Positions 18,171 through 26,955 of a DNA stretch of 47,958 nucleotides are shown piece by piece. Made by a program: the position numbers and the translations under genes. A model generated the notes under the pieces. The model worked only from the letters and a program-made list of their open reading frames with translations, searched no databases and was not told the origin of the DNA. Each line of letters opens with the position of its first letter. The stretch's first letter is position 1. The DNA lies in the NCBI GenBank assembly GCA_003164755.1, contig PLUB01000118.1:39658-87615 (forward strand), read 5' to 3'. This DNA is from Methanosarcina sp. Its GTDB lineage: Archaea > Halobacteriota > Methanosarcinia > Methanosarcinales > Methanosarcinaceae.

Positions 18171-18250
18171 TTTTTCGGGTTTATTATTCTTTGATTTTAC
18201 AGATAGTTTTAGCTGTCCTCAAAATGCTTTTTTATTTTCGATATAACAAA
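18171..18250 (-). pseudogene. Tail fragment of an IS5-type transposase gene
   Basis: The minus strand reads YIENKKAF and SKNNKPEK, a degraded form of the NIENKRSIVRVLEA and DTEPEKKK segments seen at 29889-30044 and, inverted, at 47700-47858. Confidence 0.5.
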
Positions 18251-19496
18251 CTAATAAGAAAATATAACAAAGAATAACATTTTAAAGTAATTTAGTACGT
18301 ACTCAAGAATATCACTAAATTACTGAAAAAAATGTTGTCTATATAATGTTTTCAAGTTCCAATGTTGAAAAGTTCATGCTATTGTTCTGAAATAAGTGCT
18401 TTTAAAATAATAATTACATCAGTTTCATATATGCTGATTTTAATTTTTTTATATGAATTATGGTATCAAAAAAATTTTCCAATCAATTAAATAAATTAAT
18501 TTCACCAAATTTGCACTCAATTTACTGAAAAAGTTTACATTATTATTTAAAGCTGAAATTGTAAAAATTTTAATGAGTAAATTAATGCAAAAGAATTTGT
18601 TGTCAGTTATATTAATTTATATATGTTTATCTGAATTCTCTTAAGTTTATAATGTTGATTAATTGTCAGGAGAGTTAATGTATGATTATATCAGAGGATG
18701 TTAGAAAATTTTAAATTCATAGTCATCAATTCAAGCAGTTTTCAGGATTTTCTTCTAGATGTCGTGAAAAGATGGCTATGAGCTTTGTTATTTCAGAAGA
18801 GTTATCTGGTGCTGTTTTATTCCATATCAATTTTGCTGCTTATGTACTGGTATTGCGAGTTATTATATTCGCAAAATTTAAAATTGGAAACAAGCTAAAT
18901 TATGCGAGACTACCCCAGGGGATCATACCCCAGCGTCCTCCTACTGCCCAAAGATTTTTAATTTGATAATCGTCCCATCCAAACATTATATTTACCTCCA
19001 AAGGTTCAACTTTTAATATTATTTTTATACGTAGGAATACATAAATTTCTAAAGTCCTGATTGCTTTTAGTTCTTAAATAAAACTTCTAATCAACCTCCA
19101 ATAATTATTCCTTCACAGCAACTATTGGTTAGGAATCGTGTAGTTCTTTATTTTTGTTCATGTTGAAGCACATTTGATTGCTATAAAGTACAAATACAAA
19201 TATATTGCCAAATAATATGAAATCAATAGAATATTTGATCCTTAATATTAATACGCTTATGTAAATAAGTAACTATTTTCTCAACAAAAATTTGGGTGCT
19301 TTATCCTGCTGCAATCAATGGAGTGAGACAACGCAACTTTGATTACCTGAAATCACTTTTGCGATATTCTTCTGATCCGTAGAGAAGGTTTCGGAACCGA
19401 CGAAATTCGTAACTACTTCTCAGATAAGTGCAGATTTAATATAATGGTTCTCTTCATCTATCTAATAACTACAGACAAATCAATAATTCACAACTA

Positions 19497-19580
19497 AGGA
19501 TTTTGATAGACCCCTAAATATCGTCATATTTTATGAATAGTATTTATGAATCGTGAAAACAAGAGGTTTCTCAAAATCCT
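19497..19580. repeat. MITE-like element upstream of glyS (84 bp)
   Basis: Left AGGATTTTGATAGACCCCT and right AAGAGGTTTCTCAAAATCCT are inverted repeats over about 19 bp. It ends 43 bp before the glyS start codon, so it may supply or displace the promoter. Confidence 0.65.
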
Positions 19581-19623
19581 CAATTATTTGATATTTCCAA
19601 TCAATTTCATGAGGATTTCTTAA

Positions 19624-21447
19624 ATGGACAAGTACGAGAAGGTATTCGAATTGGCTAAACGCCGGGGGTTTTTGTGGAACTCCTTTGAATTGTATGGCGG
19701 AAGCCGTGGATTTTATGATTATGGGCCTCTTGGGAGCACACTAAAGAGGCGGATTGAGCAGATATGGAGAGAGTTTTATATTATCCAGGAAGGGTTTATG
19801 GAGATTGAGTGCCCGACTATCGGTATCGAAGAAGTCTTTATCGCATCCGGGCACATTGGAAGTTTTTCTGATCCTCTGTGTGAGTGCATGAGCTGCAAAG
19901 AGGCATTTAGGGCTGATCATCTTGTAGAAAATGTAATTAATGTGGCAGGAACTTTGAATGCAGAAGAGCTTACCAAGATTATAAAAGAACATGAACTCAG
20001 ATGTATCGAGTGTGGTGGAGAGTTAGGTGACGCCTATGAATTTAACTTAATGTTCAAGACCACAATCGGGCCTGGCACTGGAAAGCGGGGGTATCTCAGG
20101 CCGGAAACGGCCCAGGGTATGTTCGTTGATTTCCAAAGGCTTTCCAGGTTCTACCGAGGTAAGTTGCCTTTTGGAGCAGTGCAGATAGGTAAATCCTATC
20201 GAAACGAAATTGCACCCAGGCAAGGTATTATCCGGCTCAGGGAGTTCACGCAGGCAGAATGCGAGATTTTCGTTGATCCAAGGAACAAAAAACATCATAA
20301 TTTCGAGCTTTTTGCAGACAAAGAACTTGTACTCTATTCGCAGGAGGCGCAGAAGAAGGGAGAATCATTCAGGATGACTGTCAGGGAAGCTGTGAAGGCT
20401 AAGGTCATTGCTCACGAAATACTTGGTTACAATATCGCACTCACACAAGAGTTCCTGAAAAAGGTAGGAATCAACCCTGCAAAACTCAGATTCAGGCAGC
20501 ACCTTAAGGATGAAATGGCGCATTATGCAATCGATTGTTGGGATGCTGAGATTGAGACAGAACGCTTCGGTTGGGTTGAAATGGTGGGAATTGCCGACCG
20601 AACGGACTATGACCTCAAAGCCCATTCAAGAGTCAGTAATACCGATCTTTATGTTTACGTGGAATATAACGAGCCTAGGATGGTAAATCGCTTTGCTGTA
20701 AAGCCAAATATGTCTAAGCTAGGCCCTGTCTTTAGGGACAAAGCGAGAGCTGTCGCAGATGCCTTAAAACAGCTTTCAGAGGAGGAACTCTCCAATTTTG
20801 AGATCAAAGTTACTGTGGGTGGAGAAGAGTTGACCGTCAGTTCTGATATGGTGAGCTTTGCAGAAGAGAGCGTAAAAGTAAGCGGAGAAAGTTTTCTTCC
20901 GCATGTAATTGAACCTTCCTATGGTATTGACAGAATCTTCTATGGTGTCATGGAGCATGCTTTTGATGAAGAAAATATTGCCAAGAAGGTAGCAGAATTT
21001 GGAATTAAAGGCACAGAAGAAATTGGGAAAGAATATGAATATGTGAAAGATGATAAAGATGCCGAGTTAGAGGAGGAAGATAGACTTGTTATGCATTTCT
21101 CAAGTGCTGTTTCCCCGGTGCAGGTTGCAGTTCTCCCACTTTTGACTCGGAAAGAGCTTGCAACTCCTGCAAAGGAGATCGTTGCAAAACTCAAGGAAAA
21201 TGCTCTTCTTGTCAACTATGATGATTCCGGAACAATCGGGCGCCGTTACAGAAGAAACGATGAGATCGGGACTCCTTATTCTATTACCGTGGATTATGAT
21301 ACCCTTGAAGACGGAACTGTTACAATAAGGGACAGAGACTCAATGCGGCAGATAAGGTATCCGATAAAAGGAATCGAAAATGTAATATTCGGACTTATTT
21401 ATAGGGGTAATAGTTTCGAATCTGCAGGCAAGCCTTTTAACTTCTGA
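19624..21447 (+). CDS. glyS: Glycyl-tRNA synthetase, class II, archaeal/eukaryotic type
   Basis: A 607-residue alpha2-type enzyme that charges tRNA-Gly. The N-terminus KRRGFLWNSFELYGGSRGFY and YDYGPLGSTLKRRIE is diagnostic. Class II motif 2 is RNEIAPRQGIIRLREFTQAE, and motif 3 lies in EPSYGIDRIFYGVMEHAF. A Cys-rich insertion is seen near residues 86-133 (CECMSCK and CIECGG), likely to bind zinc. The C-terminal anticodon-binding domain includes VAVLPLLTRKEL and DDSGTIGRRYRRNDEIGTPY. The start at 19624 follows GAGGATTTCTTAA, a good ribosome-binding site. The gene is alone in its direction up to hef, 425 bp later. Confidence 0.96.
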   Translation: MDKYEKVFELAKRRGFLWNSFELYGGSRGFYDYGPLGSTLKRRIEQIWREFYIIQEGFMEIECPTIGIEEVFIASGHIGSFSDPLCECMSCKEAFRADHLVENVINVAGTLNAEELTKIIKEHELRCIECGGELGDAYEFNLMFKTTIGPGTGKRGYLRPETAQGMFVDFQRLSRFYRGKLPFGAVQIGKSYRNEIAPRQGIIRLREFTQAECEIFVDPRNKKHHNFELFADKELVLYSQEAQKKGESFRMTVREAVKAKVIAHEILGYNIALTQEFLKKVGINPAKLRFRQHLKDEMAHYAIDCWDAEIETERFGWVEMVGIADRTDYDLKAHSRVSNTDLYVYVEYNEPRMVNRFAVKPNMSKLGPVFRDKARAVADALKQLSEEELSNFEIKVTVGGEELTVSSDMVSFAEESVKVSGESFLPHVIEPSYGIDRIFYGVMEHAFDEENIAKKVAEFGIKGTEEIGKEYEYVKDDKDAELEEEDRLVMHFSSAVSPVQVAVLPLLTRKELATPAKEIVAKLKENALLVNYDDSGTIGRRYRRNDEIGTPYSITVDYDTLEDGTVTIRDRDSMRQIRYPIKGIENVIFGLIYRGNSFESAGKPFNF

Positions 21448-21565
21448 TGTTCTGATACCAACGTTAAATTGCGAAATTCTTTATTATTTTCTGGTTCTTC
21501 AATTTATTATAGTTGCATAATTCGGGAAATAATAATGAATTTTTGATATCCCAGAAGACAACAAA

Positions 21566-21653
21566 AAGGATTTCGATAAAATTCTAAATTTCATCATATC
21601 TAACAAATTACATACAATTGATTCGTAAAAATTAGATTTTGATCAAAACACTT
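21566..21653. repeat. MITE-like element (88 bp)
   Basis: Left AAGGATTTCGATAAAATTCT and right ATTAGATTTTGATCAAAACACTT are imperfect inverted repeats. It lies in the glyS-hef gap. Confidence 0.5.
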
Positions 21654-21808
21654 GACAAGTATCTAGATTGTAGCTGTTAAAAACTGAGTATAAAAGGGTA
21701 TGAAGTTCACAAGATTCACTATTTCTTAGTTTACAGAATTAAAAGGCTAAAAGCATGCAGTAAAACTTTAATTTCATTATTCCTATAAACACTAAAGATC
21801 TGAAATAA

Positions 21809-21877
21809 ATAATTATGAAGTAAATCAATCCTTAAATGAAATAATTTTGAAGCAAATTGATCCTGAAGCAAAATGAA
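21809..21877 (+). repeat. Imperfect direct repeat reaching the hef start codon
   Basis: Unit 1 (21809-21840) ATAATTATGAAGTAAATCAA is repeated as unit 2 (21841-21877) ATAATTTTGAAGCAAATTGA, about 32-37 bp each. The second unit contains the hef ATG. Confidence 0.5.
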
Positions 21878-24572
21878 AGACAATCTTTTTCCTGAGAAGC
21901 CATCATGCATGAAGCATCCGTTGATAAAATCAGATACCGTTGAGCAGCGGCTATATCAGTTAAACCTGGCAGAAAAAGCCCTTGAGGGATCAAGTCTAGT
22001 TGTGCTTCCCACTGGACTTGGAAAAACCATTATAGCTCTTTTTGTAATTGCTTCCAGGCTTCAGCGTTTTGGAGGGAAAGCCCTGATCCTTTCTCCTACC
22101 AAACCTCTTGTAGATCAGCATGCAGCTTTTTTTAAAAAGGTAATGACTCTTCCAGAAGAAGAAATTCTTGCTTTTACAGGCAGCATTGCTCCTATGGAGA
22201 GAGAAAAGCTATGGACACAGGGAAAATTGATAGTATCCACCCCGCAGGTAATTGAAAACGATCTTCTTACGAAACGCATAAGTCTTGAAGATGTAAGCCA
22301 CATCACTTTCGATGAGGCCCATAGAGCAGTTGGAAATTATGCTTATTCCTTTATTGCAAAAAAGTACTTTGAAAGCGCTAAAGATCCTCATATACTTGGA
22401 ATTACTGCAAGTCCAGGAAGCTCAGACGAGAAAATTTCTGAAGTTTGTCAAGCTTTACATGTCGAAAAAGTAGCTGTGAAAACTGAGAATGATAGGGATG
22501 TTCGCCCTTATGTTCAGGAAAAAGAAATAGAATGGATTCAGGTCCAGCTACCTGCTGAAATTGCCGAAATTAGAGGGTATCTGGAAAAGATACTCGATGA
22601 TCGGCTTGGAGTTTTAAGGGACCTGGGCTTTTCGTCAGGGGTGGGGAAATATATCTCCAAAAAAGACCTCCTACTTCTCCATAAAAAACTCCAGGGTGAA
22701 ATCCGTATCGGTGGAGATCAGAATGTTTATTTTGCCATCTCTGTGGTTGCTGAAATGATGAAGGTGGACCATGCTGTGGAAATTGTGGAAACGCAGGGTC
22801 TTGAGACCCTGAGGAAGTATTTGGAAAAGCTGGATGCAGAAGCTTCCTCTAGCAATGCGACTAAAGCTGCAAAAAGATTGATGGATGACTTCTACATGCG
22901 AAAAGCTCTTTATCGGGTAAAAGAGTGCGATGTCGAACATCCCAAAATAGAACATGTGAGGAGAATCTTATTCGAGCAACTGAAAAGAAGTCCTGATTCT
23001 CGGACAATTGTATTTACTAACTACAGGGACACTGCCGAAATAGTAGTAAATGCTCTTTCTGAGGTTCTTGGAATTGTGCCCATTCGTTTTGTGGGACAAG
23101 GTTCTCGCCATAAGGACAAAGGACTTACTCAGAAGCAACAGGTGGAAATCCTCGAGAAATTCAGGGCAGGAGAATACAATGTACTTGTAGCCACTTCCGT
23201 TGCTGAAGAAGGGCTTGACATTCCATCAACGGATTTGGTGCTATTTTACGAACCAATTCCTTCGGAAATCCGCAGCATTCAGCGTAAGGGCAGGACAGGC
23301 AGGCAACATAAGGGCAGAGTAATTGTGCTGATGACAAAAGGTACACGGGACGAAGCCTATTACTGGAGCAGCAAAAATAAGGAAAAAAAGATGCTTAATA
23401 GGATGCAAGAGCTTGAAGCCGTTCTTGGCATGAGGGGTTCTAAACAAAGTTCTAAACCTTTTGATTTTGGATCTGACGCATCTATTGCAGATTTAAAGGA
23501 AAAAGAAATTAAAGATGAATATGTGGCAGGAAGTAGGCCGAAAAATAGAGATTTAATAATAGATGCTCGGGATACGGCTGTAGGCTCAGAATGCAACGGG
23601 ATGAATAAAGGAAAGAAAGATAAAGGGGGGAAAAAAGTAGGAGAGAAAGAGGAGGGGATCTATGAACACAAAAAAAAAAATAAGGAGACAGGAAAGGAAG
23701 GAGGGAAGGAGTTCGAGAAAGAAGAAAAGAAAAAGACAATCGATATAAACGAAAATGGGGGTATAAATGAAGGAAATAGGGATAATGATAGCCATAAAGA
23801 AGGAACTGGTATCAAACAAGAAAAAGGAAACAAAAATCAAAAAACCCTTGTAGATTTCGAAGCTCTTACTGGAAAGAAATCTGTAAATGAACTAAAAATA
23901 TTCGGAAGAGAACCCGAAACCGAGTCCCTCAGGATATTTATAGACTACAGAGAAACGAAAAGTGGAGTTGCAAAAGTCCTTGATAGGTTAGGAATGGAAC
24001 TTAATTTTTCAGCTCTTGAGATAGGAGATTATGTTGTAAGCGACCGCATTGCTGTAGAGAGAAAACGCACTGATGATTTTGTAACTTCTCTTATCGATGG
24101 GAAGCGTAACCTCTTTGCCCAGCTCTCGAATCTTGCAAGAGTATATCAAAAACCTGTTCTCATCATTGAAGGAGGAGACCTTTTCACTTTCAGGCAGCTC
24201 AACCCAAATTCTATTTACGGTTCTCTGGTCTCTATTGCAATTGATTTTGGAATATCAATTCTCTACTCAAGGGATGAAGAAGAGACAGCTGCAATGTTAA
24301 AAATGCTTGCTAAGCGTGAGCAAATCGAAAATAGGCGTGAAATCAATCCTCATGGAAAAAAGTTAGCCAGTACTCTTGCCGAGCAGCAGGAATATCTGAT
24401 TTCTTCTATATCGAATATAGGACCACAAGCTTCAAGAAATATCCTGTTACATTTCGGCTCCGTAGAGGCCTTTATGAAGGCTAACACCGAAGAACTTAGA
24501 AAAGTAAAACTAATCGGACCAAAAACAGCAGCCAAGATTAGAGAGGTCCTTGAAAGTCCTTACAGAGGGTAA
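21873..24572 (+). CDS. hef: Hef helicase-nuclease (FANCM/XPF family)
   Basis: An 899-residue protein acting on stalled replication forks. The N-terminal superfamily 2 helicase has Walker A LPTGLGKT (residues 45-52) and DEAH (147-150), with motif VI QRKGRTGRQHKGR. Residues about 555-665 are a Lys/Glu/Gly-rich low-complexity linker encoded by purine-rich DNA (23611-23850). After a short NQKTLVDF segment, possibly a PCNA-binding peptide, comes the ERCC4 nuclease with IDYRE and the catalytic VERKRTDD at 728-735. Two helix-hairpin-helix units end the protein (SISNIGPQASRNILLHFGSV). The order helicase-linker-nuclease-HhH is that of archaeal Hef. The linker is longer than I would expect from thermophile homologues. 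Confidence 0.93.
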   Translation: MKDNLFPEKPSCMKHPLIKSDTVEQRLYQLNLAEKALEGSSLVVLPTGLGKTIIALFVIASRLQRFGGKALILSPTKPLVDQHAAFFKKVMTLPEEEILAFTGSIAPMEREKLWTQGKLIVSTPQVIENDLLTKRISLEDVSHITFDEAHRAVGNYAYSFIAKKYFESAKDPHILGITASPGSSDEKISEVCQALHVEKVAVKTENDRDVRPYVQEKEIEWIQVQLPAEIAEIRGYLEKILDDRLGVLRDLGFSSGVGKYISKKDLLLLHKKLQGEIRIGGDQNVYFAISVVAEMMKVDHAVEIVETQGLETLRKYLEKLDAEASSSNATKAAKRLMDDFYMRKALYRVKECDVEHPKIEHVRRILFEQLKRSPDSRTIVFTNYRDTAEIVVNALSEVLGIVPIRFVGQGSRHKDKGLTQKQQVEILEKFRAGEYNVLVATSVAEEGLDIPSTDLVLFYEPIPSEIRSIQRKGRTGRQHKGRVIVLMTKGTRDEAYYWSSKNKEKKMLNRMQELEAVLGMRGSKQSSKPFDFGSDASIADLKEKEIKDEYVAGSRPKNRDLIIDARDTAVGSECNGMNKGKKDKGGKKVGEKEEGIYEHKKKNKETGKEGGKEFEKEEKKKTIDINENGGINEGNRDNDSHKEGTGIKQEKGNKNQKTLVDFEALTGKKSVNELKIFGREPETESLRIFIDYRETKSGVAKVLDRLGMELNFSALEIGDYVVSDRIAVERKRTDDFVTSLIDGKRNLFAQLSNLARVYQKPVLIIEGGDLFTFRQLNPNSIYGSLVSIAIDFGISILYSRDEEETAAMLKMLAKREQIENRREINPHGKKLASTLAEQQEYLISSISNIGPQASRNILLHFGSVEAFMKANTEELRKVKLIGPKTAAKIREVLESPYRG

Positions 24573-24709
24573 ATGGACAAATACCAAGCTTTAATGGTAA
24601 CTAATTTTCTTTTTCCCATTCTTTATTCTTTTCTTCTTCACTTTTCCTTCTTTATGCTTTTATATCTACCAAACTACTGTTTCTGGCTTTTTTTTCCTAC
24701 ATTCATCCG

Positions 24710-25318
24710 TCATGCTTTTTTTAGGCGCTCAATTATCCCAAGGCATTTTTCAATCAGCTCGAAATCCTCAGCAATACTCTGCGGAGCCATTTCGTCCTGA
24801 AGGGAGATTGCAATGCTGACTATTTTTTTAAAGAGAAGGCTCTTCAATACTTCCTTGTTTTCATCAACTACGGACAGCTTTGATGTCCAGGTAGGCTTTT
24901 CTGCCTTTTTTGGGGATGCACCTTGGAGTATAGTAGCTGTTTTTTTTGTTTCCCCTGTATCATAAGGTATTTTTGAAAAATCCTCTTTTACAAACTCTAT
25001 AGCTTTTTCCTCTTCTTCAGTAGCTTCATCAGTTCTTAGTTCGAAACTTGGTTTTTGTCTGTGCGCCGAAACTCTTTTTTTGTTCTCAATTGAAAGCTTG
25101 TCTTTTTCAGTATACTTTTTGGCTTCAGAGAACTGGATTTCTGTGGCTGGTTTAGTAACCTCCTCTTCATCACGAACATCGCATATCGGGCAGATTACTT
25201 TGCCCTGATAACGAAATCTTGGGGCCCCGCATTCATTACAATGCTCTGCAAGCATTGTGCCCCCTAATTCCAGAAAACGTGCTATTCGCTTTACTTTTCG
25301 ATCTTTTTCAGAATCCAT
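24710..25318 (-). CDS. UPF0148 protein (Sjogren autoantigen p27-like, zinc ribbon)
   Basis: A 202-residue protein. Near the N-terminus a CNEC and CPIC pair (C-x2-C, 12 residues, C-x2-C) forms a zinc ribbon, preceded by the family sequence LELGGTMLAEHC. A charged, probably disordered middle (about residues 50-130) and a helical C-terminus follow. The family is conserved in archaea and its function is not settled. I place the start at 25318 rather than 25324, because AGGT sits 7 nt before the second ATG but only 1-2 nt before the first. It is convergent with hef and divergent from UPF0147. Confidence 0.85.
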   Translation of the reverse strand: MDSEKDRKVKRIARFLELGGTMLAEHCNECGAPRFRYQGKVICPICDVRDEEEVTKPATEIQFSEAKKYTEKDKLSIENKKRVSAHRQKPSFELRTDEATEEEEKAIEFVKEDFSKIPYDTGETKKTATILQGASPKKAEKPTWTSKLSVVDENKEVLKSLLFKKIVSIAISLQDEMAPQSIAEDFELIEKCLGIIERLKKA

Positions 25319-25560
25319 GTACATGACCTTCTTCTATATCCAGCTTCTCGCTTATCTTATATTCTTTTTCCTGTTATTTTCTATATCTGAAACTGCCTCT
25401 ACTCCATGAAACAGGAAAGAACATGGATTAAGAATCACAACTAGAAGGCGTAGGTACTGAAAACTTTTAAAATTACCGATACTATTTTATATAACTAGTC
25501 TGTGTTAAACTAATTTATTAGCTCTAATTTTACATCATAATTGACTCGAAGGTGATTCGA

Positions 25561-25833
25561 ATGTCATCAAATGATTCAGCAGAAGTTATCCGACAATGTC
25601 TCCAGGTCCTCGAAAGCATAATCAGCGACTCTTCAGTTCCACGAAATATCAGGCGTTCCGTGAATGAAATCATGGATATACTGAATAACGAATCAGAACC
25701 TCTGTTCCTTAGAGCAGCATCAAGCATTTCCATCCTTGAAGATATAAGCAATGATCCTAACCTTCCTCTACATACAAGAACTCTTATATGGAATCTTTCA
25801 AGTCAGCTCGAGACAATTCCTGTAAATGAGTAA
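25561..25833 (+). CDS. UPF0147 family protein
   Basis: A 90-residue all-helical protein of an archaea-specific family. The hallmark is [19 protein letters not shown] followed by [20 protein letters not shown] and [12 protein letters not shown]. The start is ATG 25561. An upstream in-frame GTG at 25552 lies inside the ribosome-binding site AAGGTGAT and cannot be the start. The role is unknown. It is divergent from the UPF0148 gene across a 242-bp spacer that must hold both promoters. Confidence 0.9.
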   Translation: MSSNDSAEVIRQCLQVLESIISDSSVPRNIRRSVNEIMDILNNESEPLFLRAASSISILEDISNDPNLPLHTRTLIWNLSSQLETIPVNE

Positions 25834-26405
25834 AATAGTGACAAAATTATTCAATGGTATTTAAAATTGAATCTTTCCGAGAGCTTATGCTGAAAAATAG
25901 ATCAGCTGCCAGGAATAAATAAGCTATGTTAAGTTTTTTGAGAATACACTGTTAAAATAAAATACATTTGATCTTATTCTGAAAAATTAGCTGGAAGGGA
26001 GCAAACATTATTCTTTTGCTAGTATTTAGAGCCGATTTTGAGAATTGTAGCTAAGAGTTAGAGTTATTGGTACGGAAAATAATCTTTTTTCCTCTTTTTC
26101 TATCTTTTTTTCGCTAACTCGAATTTAAGTAGGGTTCCTGAAACAGAATTTTAAAGTAGCATATCAGATATGAGGAGTTAAATTGAGTAGAAGAGGTAAT
26201 TAGAATGATAAAACACAAAAAAATCCGAAATCCAGTATAATATAGGCCAAAAAATTTCATTGACATACACAATTACACTATAAAGGGGAATTCTTAGATC
26301 AAAATTATAACTCCTTAAAAGTACCTGCACAAAATACAATGTACTATTTAGTTTTAGAGTCGAAAAACTAAATTTTATGAAAGATTGAAAAAGCATCAAA
26401 GGAGT
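25834..26405. other. Gap without a gene
   Basis: AT-rich, with no supported frame, repeat or RNA gene. The minus-strand frame at 26178-26399 has no motif. Confidence 0.4.
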
Positions 26406-26651
26406 ATGAAAACAGTGCTTGAAGATATTTTGGTTCTGATAGGGGAAAATTTAGAGGCCAAAGGAGTACGATAGGAGGATGGATTAAAAATTTCCTGAGA
26501 AATTCTTAGGAAATACTGGGCATCAACATTTGCTTTGCGTGGGCAGGATTTTGAGATGGCAAATAACAGCATCAAAAAAGCGGGAAAATCTCAAGAGGAG
26601 GTTGCAGTTCTTTTCAAAGATATTCTGAGACGTATCGTGGCGAATTTTTAG
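26406..26651 (+). pseudogene. Truncated translin-family gene with in-frame TAG and TGA
   Basis: One frame from ATG 26406 reads MKTVLEDILVLIGENLEAKG, TAG at 26472-26474, EDGLKIS, TGA at 26496-26498, then RKYWASTFALRGQDFEMANN and SIKKAGKSQEEVAVLFKDIL, ending at TAG 26649-26651. The pattern of an N-terminal helix, FALRGQDFEMA and then a charged helix resembles archaeal translin proteins, which bind nucleic acids. Only about 80 of some 200 residues remain. It lies upstream of sepS on the same strand. The family call is by pattern and moderately sure. Confidence 0.5.
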
Positions 26652-26955
26652 AACATTGGCACAAAAATATTTATAAGTAGTCCTAACAAATAAAACTCCA
26701 ATGCTGAATCTGGATCGGGCTTTAAGCATAAACTGTGTTTCAAACTAAGCAAATTAATGACTGAAGCCACAAATGCCAAAGTTATGCATTTGAGCTACGA
26801 TCTGCTCATATGCAACTTGCTAATATAACATATTTAGTAGTTGTTAAACTGTTTAATATCTAAAGTGTTAAAAATATTTGAATTTTTTAAAACTTATAAA
26901 CCCGAATCTCAAAATGATAAATTTAGAATTCAATAATTTGCTAAAGAGGGTATGC

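Larger units (their letters stand above)
17272..19496. other. Transposon graveyard, no intact gene
   Basis: About 2.2 kb of very AT-rich sequence. Recognisable pieces are the IS4-type end at 17916-18005, the IS5-type tail at 18171-18250 and a solo MITE end near 18119. Open frames at 17510-17746 and 18772-18966 show no motif, start signal or family and are not called. Confidence 0.5.

Noticed and set aside
18772..18966. 64-codon open frame
   Set aside because: No ribosome-binding site and no family recognised; it lies among transposon remnants.
23360..23840. Minus-strand Ser/Phe-rich frames opposite the Hef linker
   Set aside because: They are the complement of the purine-rich linker DNA and have no signal of their own.
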